DNA of 64,000 bases, taken from DALYJJ01 sp033763935. Lineage in GTDB: Bacteria > Acidobacteriota > Terriglobia > Bryobacterales > Bryobacteraceae. The translations under genes and the position numbers were made by a program. The stretch lies in the NCBI GenBank assembly GCA_033763935.1, contig JANRJO010000053.1, positions 52,496 to 116,495 on the forward strand, written 5' to 3'. Every line of letters begins with the position of its first letter. The first letter of the stretch is position 1. The notes below the pieces were generated by a model. It was not told the DNA's origin. It saw only the letters and a list, made by a program, of their open reading frames with translations, and searched no databases. Positions 42,251 through 51,601 of this stretch are shown here, piece after piece.

Positions 42251-45178
42251 ATGAGATTGTCGATATGCGCGCTGCTCGCTGTCGCGGGCACTGTTCCGGT
42301 GTTCGCGGACAGTCTGCTGCCGCCGCTGACGGCCCAGCAGTCGGCGCGCGCGGCCCGTCTCATTCAGAGCTTCAAGCAGAGTCCGCGGGGGCCGTTCCTA
42401 CGCATCCGTTGGTTCTGCAAAGACGGGACGGTTCACCCGCCGGCGGGCACGCCGTGCAGGGAGCGCGGCGGCGGTAATCAGCACGCGGAGCTGTCCCCGG
42501 GTGCGAAGGAACTGGCGCGGTACAACATCGACGTCGGAACGATTCTGGTGAGCCAGAACTTCGACCAGCTGTTCGACGCGCGGCGCGACCATCATGTTCT
42601 GCGGCAGATGGTTTTGCAGAAGTACCTGATCGACATCGACGATGGCTGGATCTACCGCCAGGCGATGAGCTACCGCGGCGCGCGGCAGGCGGAGGACGAG
42701 GACAAGGCGGGCCGGTTGTTCCTGGTGCGGCTGCTTTCCAACCCGCAGTGGACGCGGTTGCATTACCTGCTGGCGAACGAAATCGTGTCCGTCCTGCCGC
42801 ACGGTCTTCCGGACAGCAAAGTGAAGCGCGTCCGCGTTCTGGCGACCAGCATCGCGGAGCGGGACGCGAGATTCCAGCCGATTCGCGCACGGATTCACTC
42901 GAACCCCAGCGACCGCGACCTGGAACTGGTGGAAGAGTTCCTGGCGGAGAAAGCGCCGGCGGCGGAGCCGAAGCGGCTGATCGAGGAACTCGCGCGTTTG
43001 CTGAAGGAGGAGAAATCGGGGCGAAATCTCTCCTCGGGCCTTTCCCGGCTCCCGGTTGCGAAGCGCCCGGCGCTGGAAGCCGCGGTGCGGGAGTTCGAAA
43101 CAGCCCTGGGAGAAGCGAGCAGCCGGGAGCGTTTCTTTGCCGCCGGGGCGGCGCTCACCGTCGAGATCCACCGCGCGGTGACTACTTCTCGCGACGGTGA
43201 AGAGAACTTGCGGCTGCTGGACTTCAACGCGCTGTTGCAGGAGGCAGCATTCGCCGCCCGCATCGACCTGAAGGGCGCGTCGCGACGTCAGCTGCTGGGG
43301 CATGTTCGCGATCACTTCCGTTATGCCCTCGGCGCGGGGTTGCTGTCGCCGCGGCAGTACGACGCGCTGGACGGGGAAATACGCACGCTGGAGAGCCGGC
43401 GCGAGGTTTCTCCGGGCGAATGGTTCCAGGCGGTGAAGTACCTGACGAGGTCGGCGGAGTGGACGAGGGCGGCGGTGGCGCGCGATTTCGGACCGGTATC
43501 CCGGCTGTACACGCCGATTGAACCGGCGGCGCGGGCGCTGGTGGATCACCTGGTCCGGGGTTCGATGGCGCTGCCGCTTTCGCATCAAGTGGAGACCTTA
43601 ATGGCCGATGCGCACCGGGCGGTGGGCATCCGGCACGCGATCCTGGGCCAGGGCGGCGGCGGCGGGGTGGTGGGCTTGAACCCGGGAATCGCGGTGGGAC
43701 GGCTGGGCATACTTGCCACCAACCAAGAAGCGGCGGGTGCGGTGGACCCACGCGGGATTTACGTAATTCCGGAGACGGTATCGGACCTGAAGCCGATGGC
43801 CGGCATTCTGACGCTGGACAGCGGCAACATGCTCTCACACACGCAACTGCTGGCAGCGAACCTGGGAATTCCCAACGCCACCGTGCCGTCGTCGCTTCTG
43901 CCGATGTTCGAGAAGCTGAAGAGCGCCGAACTGTTTTACGCGGTGACGCCGAAGGGGGTGGTGGTGGTGCGCGAGAAGGCCAGCCTGACGCCGGAAGAGC
44001 GCAAGCTCTTCGTGGAAAAGGCTCCGGTGCGCGCGCGCTTCGCCCTTGACGCCAGTCGGGTGAACCTGCAGCAGCGGGAGATTCTGCGGCTGGCGGACAT
44101 GGGATCCCGTGATTCGGGCATCCTTGCCGGGCCGAAGGCGGCGAACCTGGGGCAGCTTGCTTCCTACTTCCCGAACGAGGTCGCACCGGGCCTGGTGGTA
44201 CCGTTCGGCATTTACTGGGACCACATCAACCGCACGCTTCCGGGAGACTCCGAGCCGCTCTCGCGACAGATTGCCGCCGCTTACGGGGAAGCCGACCGGA
44301 TGCGGGATGCCGGGGCCTCGCCCACCGAGATCAGCGGCTTCATTTACCCGAGGCTCGATCATTTCCGCAAACAGATTCGCTCGATGCCGCTGCTGCCCGC
44401 CTTTCAGAACGCACTCGTGGACCGGATGAGGAAGATGTTCGGCGAGGACGGCACGTATGGGGTGTTCGTGCGCAGCGACACGAATGCGGAAGACTTACCG
44501 GAGTTCACGGGCGCCGGGCTGAACCTGACGGTTCCAAACCAGGTGGGTACGATGAACATCCTGCAAGCGATTCGGGAAGTCTGGGCATCGCCCTTCGCTG
44601 AGCGCGCCTACGAATGGCGGTCGCGGATCATGTCGGGGAGCGACCGCGTTTATCCTTCGGTGATTGTGCAGCGGGCGGTGCCGTCGGACAAGAGCGGGGT
44701 GATTGCGACGGTGAACCTGGAGACCGGGGACCGGAACGAGTCGACGGTGAACGTGAGCGAAGGCGTCAGCGCGGTGGTGGACGGGGGGGTAGCGGAGTCT
44801 TTGCTGCTGCTGCCCGACGGGTCCACGCGCCTGCTGCAGCAAGCCCGCGGGACCTATCGGAAGCGCCTGAAGAGCGAGGGCGGCTTTGAGAACGTGCCGG
44901 TGAGCGGCGAAGAGCGGGTACTGACGGACGCGGAAATCGCACGGGTGCGGCGACTCATCGCGGAGGTGAAAGCCAAGTACCCGCCGGTGCGGATGGATGG
45001 CGGCGAGGCGATGCCGTGGGATATCGAGTTCGGCTTTGAGGGCGGGCGGCTGCGGCTGTTCCAGATTCGCCCGCTGGTGCGATACCAGGAAGTGCGGTTG
45101 CTCGAGGCGTTCTCGAAGCTGGAGGGGCCGGCGGCGGTGAGCGGTCCCGTACGGCTGGACGAAGGGCTGGCCGATTGA
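42251..45178 (+). CDS. Secreted glucan-water-dikinase-like / PEP-synthase-like protein
   Basis: 975 residues from the ATG at 42251, with GATAAT nine bases ahead and a signal peptide (MRLSICALLAVAGTVPVFA). The first 490 residues are helical and unlike any family I know. A swivelling phosphohistidine domain lies around 495-610, with GNMLSHTQLLAANLGIPN carrying the likely His near 529. A C-terminal ATP-grasp of PPDK_N type spans about 620-965, with AGPKAANLGQLA, GVFVRSDTNAEDLPEFTGAG and WDIEFGFEGGRLRLFQIRPL. His domain before ATP domain, and no PEP-binding barrel, is the order of alpha-glucan water dikinases rather than of PEP synthase. I infer a phosphotransfer enzyme acting on a polymer outside the cytoplasm; ATP supply there is unexplained. 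Confidence 0.75.
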   Translation: MRLSICALLAVAGTVPVFADSLLPPLTAQQSARAARLIQSFKQSPRGPFLRIRWFCKDGTVHPPAGTPCRERGGGNQHAELSPGAKELARYNIDVGTILVSQNFDQLFDARRDHHVLRQMVLQKYLIDIDDGWIYRQAMSYRGARQAEDEDKAGRLFLVRLLSNPQWTRLHYLLANEIVSVLPHGLPDSKVKRVRVLATSIAERDARFQPIRARIHSNPSDRDLELVEEFLAEKAPAAEPKRLIEELARLLKEEKSGRNLSSGLSRLPVAKRPALEAAVREFETALGEASSRERFFAAGAALTVEIHRAVTTSRDGEENLRLLDFNALLQEAAFAARIDLKGASRRQLLGHVRDHFRYALGAGLLSPRQYDALDGEIRTLESRREVSPGEWFQAVKYLTRSAEWTRAAVARDFGPVSRLYTPIEPAARALVDHLVRGSMALPLSHQVETLMADAHRAVGIRHAILGQGGGGGVVGLNPGIAVGRLGILATNQEAAGAVDPRGIYVIPETVSDLKPMAGILTLDSGNMLSHTQLLAANLGIPNATVPSSLLPMFEKLKSAELFYAVTPKGVVVVREKASLTPEERKLFVEKAPVRARFALDASRVNLQQREILRLADMGSRDSGILAGPKAANLGQLASYFPNEVAPGLVVPFGIYWDHINRTLPGDSEPLSRQIAAAYGEADRMRDAGASPTEISGFIYPRLDHFRKQIRSMPLLPAFQNALVDRMRKMFGEDGTYGVFVRSDTNAEDLPEFTGAGLNLTVPNQVGTMNILQAIREVWASPFAERAYEWRSRIMSGSDRVYPSVIVQRAVPSDKSGVIATVNLETGDRNESTVNVSEGVSAVVDGGVAESLLLLPDGSTRLLQQARGTYRKRLKSEGGFENVPVSGEERVLTDAEIARVRRLIAEVKAKYPPVRMDGGEAMPWDIEFGFEGGRLRLFQIRPLVRYQEVRLLEAFSKLEGPAAVSGPVRLDEGLAD

Positions 45179-46368
45179 GACACGCGTTCGTGGCGCTGGC
45201 GCTGGCGCTTCCGGGTGTGGTGTTCAGTTATCCGCTGGATGGCGGCGGCCGCACGGGGATCCGGCGCTTGGAAGGCTACCGGCTGCATCTGAAGCTGCCT
45301 CCGGGCGCGCTGCTGAACGTGGCGGACGTGCGGCTGCGGCTGAAGGGTGTCCCGTTCGATATCGACGGGAGCGTGCGCAAGGACGACGCGCTGCAAGCCG
45401 GACTGGAGCGCATCTTCGCCGCCCGCAACCCGTCCTATTCGGTCGCGCTCCTGGATATCACCGACCCCTCAAAGCCGAGGTACGCGGCGCTGCGCGAGAC
45501 GGACAAGCGCATTCCCGGCAGCGTGGGGAAACTGCTGGTGGCGACCGGGCTGTTCGACGCGCTGCGGAGACGCTTCCCGGACGACACGGGAGCGGCACGG
45601 GAGCGCTACTTGCGGGAGACGGTCCTGACGGCGGACCGGTTCGTGTACACGGACGGCAAGACGGTTCCCACGTTCGAGCCGGGCGCGACGCGGGTGGTGA
45701 ATAAGCGGGTTGAGGCGGGCGACCGCTACAACCTTTACGAGTGGCTGGACCACATGTTGTCGCAGAGTTCGAACGCCGCGGGCTCGTTTGTCTGGAAGGA
45801 GGCGATGCTGCTGGGCGCGGGCGGCGGCTCCGACCTTCTGGGCAAAACGCCGAAGGCGGAGCTGTCGAGGCTGGCTCTCGAGACGCTGGAAGCGCCGCTG
45901 CGCGCGGCCGGGCTGGACACCGGGAGCCTTCGGCTGGGGACATTTTTCACCCGCAACGCCAGTGCCGCGATTCCCGGCACGGGGAGCTATGCCAATCCGC
46001 GGGAACTCCTGCGGTGGCTGGTCCGGTTGGAGCAAGGGCGCCTGGTGGATGAATGGTCGAGCCTGGAGTTGAAGCGGCTGATGTACTTCTCGCGGCCGCG
46101 TTACCGGTATGCTTCTTCGCCGGCGCTGGCGAAGGCCGCGGTCTACTTCAAGTCGGGTTCGCTGTTTGAGTGCGTGCCGGAGCCGGGGTTTTCCTGCGGG
46201 CAGTACAAAGGGAACAAGACGAACCTGATGCACTCGGTGGCGATCGTCGAGTCGGGGTCGAAGGTGTACCTGGTGGCGATGATGTCGAACGTATTGAAGC
46301 TGAACTCAGCGGTGGAGCACCAGACAATTGCGACCGAGATCGAACGGCTAATTCAAGCCGGACGGTGA
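45175..46368 (+). CDS. Secreted class A beta-lactamase-like serine hydrolase
   Basis: 397 residues from a TTG start that overlaps the stop of the previous gene (TTGA), so they are coupled. A signal peptide of about 16 residues is followed by a small domain (residues 25-80) not usual in beta-lactamases. The active-site triad is visible: SxxK as SVGK near residue 117, SxN as SSN in SQSSNAAGS near 200, and KSG in YFKSGSLF near 327. These residues define penicillin-recognising serine enzymes; whether it cleaves beta-lactams or a peptide or ester is not determined. A shorter relative converges on it from the right, with a 21-base overlap. Confidence 0.8.
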   Translation: MRHAFVALALALPGVVFSYPLDGGGRTGIRRLEGYRLHLKLPPGALLNVADVRLRLKGVPFDIDGSVRKDDALQAGLERIFAARNPSYSVALLDITDPSKPRYAALRETDKRIPGSVGKLLVATGLFDALRRRFPDDTGAARERYLRETVLTADRFVYTDGKTVPTFEPGATRVVNKRVEAGDRYNLYEWLDHMLSQSSNAAGSFVWKEAMLLGAGGGSDLLGKTPKAELSRLALETLEAPLRAAGLDTGSLRLGTFFTRNASAAIPGTGSYANPRELLRWLVRLEQGRLVDEWSSLELKRLMYFSRPRYRYASSPALAKAAVYFKSGSLFECVPEPGFSCGQYKGNKTNLMHSVAIVESGSKVYLVAMMSNVLKLNSAVEHQTIATEIERLIQAGR

Positions 46369-47247
46369 AGGTTCGGGGCGGCCGGCCAGATTCAGCTCCG
46401 CGTTGCCGCAGATGACGCGGTCGAGCTTCCGAATCAAACCCGAGAGCGCTTCCCCGCCCTTGGGGTCCTTCATGAGCGCTACCGCCACGTACCGGCGGTC
46501 GCCCGCTTCGACGAGGGCGGCATCGGAGTGCCACTCGCCCCAGGTTCCGGACTTGCGGTAGATCTGGCGGGGCAGGCCGGCGAGGCCCTTGACGAACTTG
46601 TGTTCGATGCCGGGGTCGCCGAGGATCCGCTTCATCTCCTCGCTGAACTCGGGACTGACCAGCTTGCCCTGGGCGAGGAGGGTGAAGAAGCGGGCCACCT
46701 GGAATGCGGTGGCGCCGTGGGAGAGGTTGTGAAGCGGGTCGCGTTTCCAGTAGTCGTTCGGGCCGCCGTAGGCCTTGCCGATCCAGAGCCCCCCATTCGC
46801 CGCGGGATCGTAGAGGCGGTACTTGTCGCTCTGCAGCACGCGGGCGATGAAATCGAACCCGATGGACTGAATGGCGCGGGAGGCGTCGGTGTTGCTGGAA
46901 AACCGGGTGAGGCGGACGAACATCTCGCGGACGGCGGGGTTGTAGATCATCATGCCCTGGCTGATCTTCTCGAACCCGGCCAGGAGGATGGCGATTTTAG
47001 GCAGGCTGGCCGCATACATCATATGGCGGTCATTGAGGCCGGCGTAGCGGGGATGGGCGGGGTCGCTGACGTCGACGAGGGCGACGGACATGCGGCCGTC
47101 GCGAAGGGCCGGCTGGAGCCCGGCGTCGTGCAATGCGGCTTGCAGCTGGCTTTGGAGGGCCGGGTCGGGCGGCAACTCCGCGCCGTGAACGAGGGCAGTC
47201 CCTATGAAAGCCAGTAGCGGCACGATCGCCGCTCTTCCAAGAAACAT
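46348..47247 (-). CDS. Secreted class A beta-lactamase-like serine hydrolase
   Basis: 299 residues with a signal peptide (MFLGRAAIVPLLAFIGTALVHG). The triad is SLPK near residue 83, SSN in RFSSNTDASR near 117 and KSG in YRKSGTWGEW near 233, as in class A beta-lactamases of about 280 residues. ALVDVSDPAHPRYAGLNDRHMMYAASLPK is similar to the neighbouring copy (ALLDITDPSKPRYAAL), so the two arose by duplication followed by opposite orientation. A Glu equivalent to Glu166 cannot be placed with certainty. CATAAT lies six bases before the start. Confidence 0.82.
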   Translation of the reverse strand: MFLGRAAIVPLLAFIGTALVHGAELPPDPALQSQLQAALHDAGLQPALRDGRMSVALVDVSDPAHPRYAGLNDRHMMYAASLPKIAILLAGFEKISQGMMIYNPAVREMFVRLTRFSSNTDASRAIQSIGFDFIARVLQSDKYRLYDPAANGGLWIGKAYGGPNDYWKRDPLHNLSHGATAFQVARFFTLLAQGKLVSPEFSEEMKRILGDPGIEHKFVKGLAGLPRQIYRKSGTWGEWHSDAALVEAGDRRYVAVALMKDPKGGEALSGLIRKLDRVICGNAELNLAGRPEPSPSGLN

Positions 47248-47281
47248 ATTTCGATTATGTCACAGGCGTTGGAGGAGGCGA

Positions 47282-47830
47282 TCAGCGCTGGCTTGCCTGG
47301 CCGGCGGCCACGCGGCGGTTGAACTCAGCGCTCTGGTTGCGGGGGACGGAGAGGGATTGCCAGCGGCCACTGGCGAAGTGCCGGGCGAGAAAGACAATCT
47401 GACCGACGTGGTAGGCATAGTGGGAGACCTGGCGGTTGATGGCCTGCATCACCGAGTGCTTCTCGCCGCGGATGGTGATGGTGCGGCCGAGGTCCTCGTC
47501 GGTGAGTTGGCCCAGGGCGGCGTAGAGGCACTCCCATCCCGCCTGCCACTGGTTGAGCAACTCCTGGCGAGTGGCGGCCGGGGCCTCAAACTCGGAATCG
47601 CGATTCCGCCAGGGTTTTTCGCCGTCGGTGGTCAGGAAGTCGGTCCACCGGCTTCGCATGTTGCCGGACAGGTGCTTGACGATGATGGCGATGGAATTCG
47701 ACTCGGGATCGAGTTCGACGAAGAGGTGCTCATCGGCGACTTGGGCGATCGCGCGGTCACCGAGGGACTGATACTGGCGGAAGACGGCAAGGGAATCGGC
47801 CAGGTAGGAAGTGGTGAAAACAAGCGCCAT
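47282..47830 (-). CDS. DUF1572 / DinB-like protein
   Basis: 182 residues. Helical bundle of the DinB superfamily: DPESNSIAIIVKHLSGNMRSRW near residue 42-63 gives the first His, and INRQVSHYAYHVGQIVFLAR near 130-150 gives the others (HYAYH). The DUF1572 group is annotated as DinB-like metalloproteins of unknown reaction, perhaps linked to low-molecular-weight thiols. TAGCCT lies six bases before the ATG. It is divergent from xdhC with 42 bases between starts. Confidence 0.85.
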   Translation of the reverse strand: MALVFTTSYLADSLAVFRQYQSLGDRAIAQVADEHLFVELDPESNSIAIIVKHLSGNMRSRWTDFLTTDGEKPWRNRDSEFEAPAATRQELLNQWQAGWECLYAALGQLTDEDLGRTITIRGEKHSVMQAINRQVSHYAYHVGQIVFLARHFASGRWQSLSVPRNQSAEFNRRVAAGQASQR

Positions 47831-47872
47831 GTCAATAGGCTAGCGCGTGGGGGGACGGTATAATTCAGGGGA

Positions 47873-48697
47873 ATGGACGTCTTCGAAGAGGTGGTGCGGC
47901 TGCGGCGGCTGGGGCAGAAGTGCGCGGTGGCGACGATCGTCCAGGTGCGGGGTTCGATTCCGAGTTACGAGAGCGCGAAGCTGCTGGTGCGCGAGGACGG
48001 CTCGATGGCGGGCACGATCGGCGGGGGGTGCGTGGAGGCGGAGGTGTGGAACGCGGCTCGCGAGGTGATCGAGACGGAGAAGCCGCGAAAGTTGACCTTC
48101 AACCTCGGGCAGGACGCCGCCTACGACAACGGACTGATCTGCGGGGGACAGTTGGACGTTTTCATCGAGTGCGTGGCGCCTCAGCCCAAGGCTTTCGTAT
48201 TCGGCGCGGGGCATATTTCCAAGAGCCTGTCGAAGGTTGCGCAGATGGCCGGGTTTGCGACGGCGATCGTCGACAACAGGGAGGCCTTTGCGAACCGGGA
48301 GCGATTCCCGGAGGCTGACGAGATATTCGCCGAGGAGTACGAAGACGTCTTTCCGAAACTGGAGGTGAACGCCTCCAGCTACCTGGTGATTGTGACGCGC
48401 GGTCATCGCGACGACATGCGGGTGCTGCGGTGGGCGGTGACGACGGAGGCGCGCTATATCGCGATGGTGGGAAGCCGCCGGAAAGTGTACGCGATCCTCA
48501 AGGAATTCGAGAAGGAGGGTCTGAACCGCGAGCGCTTCGAACGGGTCTTCGCGCCAATGGGTTTCGAGATTGGCGCGGTTACGCCGGAAGAGATTGCGAT
48601 TTCGGTGGTGGCGGAGATGATCGCCATGCGGCGCACGCCGCAGGGCGAATGGCGTGCGCTTTCGAAGACGGTCTTTGCCGGCGTACCGGCGAGCTGA
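47873..48697 (+). CDS. xdhC: XdhC/CoxI family molybdenum-cofactor chaperone
   Basis: 274 residues. XdhC proteins bind and deliver the molybdenum cofactor to xanthine-dehydrogenase-type enzymes and are linked to cofactor sulfuration. The N-terminal domain has ATIVQVRGSIP and GTIGGGCVEAEVW; a conserved Cys lies there (GGGC). The C-terminal Rossmann part has AFVFGAGHISKSLSKVAQ near residue 106, then VTRGHRDDMRVL and YIAMVGSRRKV. A consensus TATAAT lies eight bases before the ATG. The MobA-like gene follows 13 bases after the stop. The client hydroxylase is not in the window. Confidence 0.93.
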   Translation: MDVFEEVVRLRRLGQKCAVATIVQVRGSIPSYESAKLLVREDGSMAGTIGGGCVEAEVWNAAREVIETEKPRKLTFNLGQDAAYDNGLICGGQLDVFIECVAPQPKAFVFGAGHISKSLSKVAQMAGFATAIVDNREAFANRERFPEADEIFAEEYEDVFPKLEVNASSYLVIVTRGHRDDMRVLRWAVTTEARYIAMVGSRRKVYAILKEFEKEGLNRERFERVFAPMGFEIGAVTPEEIAISVVAEMIAMRRTPQGEWRALSKTVFAGVPAS

Positions 48698-48710
48698 ACG
48701 GTTCGAACGG

Positions 48711-49292
48711 ATGAACGTCTCTGCGGTGATACTGGCGGGGGGCGCTTCGCGCCGCATGGGACGACCGAAGGCGCTGCTGGCGATTGGCGGGGAGACATTC
48801 GGCGACCGGCTGATCGCGACTTACGGCACGGTGTGCCGGCCGGTGGTCCTGGTGCTGGGACATGACGGGGAGATGATTCGCGCTGGTCTGCGACGAGCGG
48901 ACGAGGCGGTGGTGGTGGTGAACCCTGGTCCGGAACGAGGGCAGCTCTCCTCGCTGCAGGTGGGGATCCGCGCGCTGCCGGCGGAAACAGAAGCGGCGGT
49001 CTTTACTCCCGTCGACTATCCCGATGTACGCGCGGAGACGGTTGCGCGACTGGTGCGGGCGGTAGCGGATACACCGGTGGCCATTCCTGAGTTTGAAGGC
49101 CGGCACGGGCATCCGGTGGCGGTACGGCGGCAGGTTCTCGACGAGATTCTGGCGCTGCCGGTGGATGCGCAGGCGCGAGACGTCATCCGGAGATATCGCT
49201 CCGAGACGCGATTCGTGGAGTGCGGGGATCCGGGGACGGTGAACGACATCGACTGGCCGGCCGATTACGAGCGACTGGTGGCCGGCCGATGA
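48711..49292 (+). CDS. MobA-like NTP transferase (molybdopterin nucleotidylyltransferase)
   Basis: 193 residues from the ATG at 48711; the frame to 48654 would overlap xdhC. The nucleotide site is VILAGGASRRMGRPKALL at residues 6-23. FTPVDYPDVRAETV near 95 provides the metal-binding Asp, and GRHGHPVAVRR near 125 is also family-typical. With XdhC next to it, the MocA-type reaction (adding CMP to molybdopterin) is more likely than MobA-type (GMP). It overlaps the AsmA-like gene by four bases (ATGA). Confidence 0.9.
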   Translation: MNVSAVILAGGASRRMGRPKALLAIGGETFGDRLIATYGTVCRPVVLVLGHDGEMIRAGLRRADEAVVVVNPGPERGQLSSLQVGIRALPAETEAAVFTPVDYPDVRAETVARLVRAVADTPVAIPEFEGRHGHPVAVRRQVLDEILALPVDAQARDVIRRYRSETRFVECGDPGTVNDIDWPADYERLVAGR

Positions 49293-51589
49293 AGCGGCGC
49301 CTGGTGATGGCGTTGGTGTGCCTGGTGGCGGCGGCCGCGGCAGTGCCGTTTTTGGGGGCAGAGCGGTTTGCGGGGCAGATTCGCGAAGCGCTCGAACGGT
49401 CGTTGCAACGCAAGGTAGAGTTCGGCAAGGTGCGCCTGCACCTGCTGACGGGACCGGGGTTTTCGATTGAAGAAGTGGTGATCCACGAGGACCCGGCGAT
49501 CGGGGTGGAGCCGGTGGCGTATGTGACGTCGCTCGAAGCGCGGCTGCATTGGCGGAGCGTGTTCACGCGACGGTTCGAAATTGCATCGCTGCGGCTGGAG
49601 GAGCCGAGCCTGAACCTGGCTCGGACGAGCGCGGGTGTGTGGAACATTCAGCGGCTATTCGACTCTATTCGGAAGCGCTCGCCTGCCGCGCCGTTGCCGG
49701 GACTGGAGGTGCGGGCGGGCAGGATCAACTTCAAGTCGGGGTCGCTGAAGTCGTCGTTTTACGTCACGGATGCGGACTTCGACCTGACGCCGGAGGCGGG
49801 CGGGCTGGCGATGACGTTTTCCGGAGAGCCGGCGCGGACGGACCGGGGCGCGGAGGGGTTCGGGCGGCTGACGGGGCGGGGGCGATGGCGGGCGGCGGAG
49901 GGGCTGCTGGACGCGGATCTGCAGCTGGACCGGAATGCGATCTCGGAGTTGTTCCGGCTGGTGATAGGGCGGGATCTCGGGTTGCACGGGAGTGTTTCCT
50001 CACGTGCGCATCTGACCGGTCCGCTCTCGAACCTGGAGATCAGCGGGACGTTACGGCTGGAGGACATCCATCGTTGGGACCTGATGCCGGTACGGGGCCG
50101 GGAGTGGCCGGTGGAGTACAAGGGAAGGCTCGACCTGGCGGGGCAGCAACTGGAAGTGGCGACGGGCGGGGGGCCGCCGTTTTCGCTGCGGCTTCGGGCG
50201 CGAGAGTGGCTGCTGCAGCCGCAGTGGGGTGTTTCGGCGACGCTTGACGGGGTTCCGTCGGCGGGGGTGGTGGAGGTGGCCGAGCACATGGGTTTCGCGC
50301 TACCCGAATGGCTGGAGGCAAACGGGGCGATTGTGGGCGTGCTGGGCTACTCGTCGCAGAACGGACTGCAGGGGCAGATTTCGCTGGCGGGACTGCGGCT
50401 GGGGTTATCGGGAACGCCGCTCTCCGTTCGCGAAGGCGAACTGCTGATTGACGGGCGCACGGTACAGTTCGGCCCGGCGGCGCTGGAACTCGGCAATCAC
50501 CGGCCGCAGATCGCGGCGCGGTACAACCAGGAGGACGGCGCGCTGACGTTGCAGCTGAAGGCCCGCGCGCTGCCCATTGGGGAATTGCAGAAGTTGATGA
50601 GGCTGGCGCCGTCGAGCACGGGGGCGCCGGGCTGGCTGGTGAACTGCGATGGGGGCACCTGGAGCGGTTCGATTTCCTACGCGCGGAACTTCGATGAGGA
50701 CCCGGTGTGGGACGGCGCCTTCGAGGTGGAGCGGACCTCCGTCCGGGTGCCGGAGCTGGCCAAGCCGGTCTCGATTGCGCGCGCGACGGTGGGGCTTTCG
50801 AAGGGGCGGCTGGAGGTGAACCGGATCCGGGGCGCGGCGGGTGGGATGGCGTTCTCGGGCGACTACCGCCGGCTGGAGAACGGAGCGCGTCCGGAGCGGC
50901 TGCAGGTGACGATCCCGCAAGCCGAAGCGGCGGCGCTGGAAGGGCTATTGGAGCCGACGCTGGTGCGGCGGCAGGGGATTATCGCGCGGGCGCTGGGCCG
51001 CGTGCCGCCGCCGCCGGCGTGGCTGGTGGCACGCAAGCTGGAAGGAGCGATTCGAATTGGGCGGCTGGAGTTCCCGGGCCACGCGTTGGAAGAGGTTGCG
51101 GCGAGGATCGCCTGGGACGGGCCGAACGTGGACCTGATGGGCCTGGAGGGGCGATATCGGGGGGCGTCCATCAGTGGTTTTCTGGCAGTGGGGTTGTCAG
51201 GGCCGGGGCCGCGTTACCGCTTTTCGGGACGCGCGGAGCAGGTGCCGTGGCGCGAGGCGGAGTTCGATGTGGAGGGGACCGTGGATACCGAAGGCACGGG
51301 CGCGGAGCTTTGGCTGAACGTTGCGTCGGAGGGCACGGTGGAGGCGCGCGGACTGGAGATCGGAAGCGACGAGGTGAAGTCGATGGCGGGCAACTATCAG
51401 TTCGGCACGGTGCGAGGCGTTCCGCGGGTGCAGGTGTCGAACCTGGAGCTGACGGTGGGGCAGGAGACGTATCGCGGGCGGGGCGGGTCGCAGGCGGACG
51501 GGAGGCTGCTGTTCGAACTGGCGGCGGGGCGGCAGAAGATGAGGCTGGGCGGCAGCCTGACGCCATTGCAGTTTGAAGTGTCCCGGTAG
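49289..51589 (+). CDS. AsmA-family envelope protein
   Basis: 766 residues from the ATG at 49289. One membrane anchor (RLVMALVCLVAAAAAVPFLG) is followed by AsmA-type strands LERSLQRKVEFGKVRLHLLTGPGFSIEEVVI, with FEIASLRLEEPSLNLARTSAGVWNIQRLF near 95-125. The rest is long beta-rich repeats, consistent with the bridge-like lipid-transport group (AsmA/TamB). Such proteins stand on the inner membrane and reach through the periplasm. It is cotranslated with the MobA-like gene by an ATGA overlap, although the functions are not obviously linked. Confidence 0.85.
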   Translation: MKRRLVMALVCLVAAAAAVPFLGAERFAGQIREALERSLQRKVEFGKVRLHLLTGPGFSIEEVVIHEDPAIGVEPVAYVTSLEARLHWRSVFTRRFEIASLRLEEPSLNLARTSAGVWNIQRLFDSIRKRSPAAPLPGLEVRAGRINFKSGSLKSSFYVTDADFDLTPEAGGLAMTFSGEPARTDRGAEGFGRLTGRGRWRAAEGLLDADLQLDRNAISELFRLVIGRDLGLHGSVSSRAHLTGPLSNLEISGTLRLEDIHRWDLMPVRGREWPVEYKGRLDLAGQQLEVATGGGPPFSLRLRAREWLLQPQWGVSATLDGVPSAGVVEVAEHMGFALPEWLEANGAIVGVLGYSSQNGLQGQISLAGLRLGLSGTPLSVREGELLIDGRTVQFGPAALELGNHRPQIAARYNQEDGALTLQLKARALPIGELQKLMRLAPSSTGAPGWLVNCDGGTWSGSISYARNFDEDPVWDGAFEVERTSVRVPELAKPVSIARATVGLSKGRLEVNRIRGAAGGMAFSGDYRRLENGARPERLQVTIPQAEAAALEGLLEPTLVRRQGIIARALGRVPPPPAWLVARKLEGAIRIGRLEFPGHALEEVAARIAWDGPNVDLMGLEGRYRGASISGFLAVGLSGPGPRYRFSGRAEQVPWREAEFDVEGTVDTEGTGAELWLNVASEGTVEARGLEIGSDEVKSMAGNYQFGTVRGVPRVQVSNLELTVGQETYRGRGGSQADGRLLFELAAGRQKMRLGGSLTPLQFEVSR

Positions 51590-51601
51590 CAAGCTGTACG
51601 T

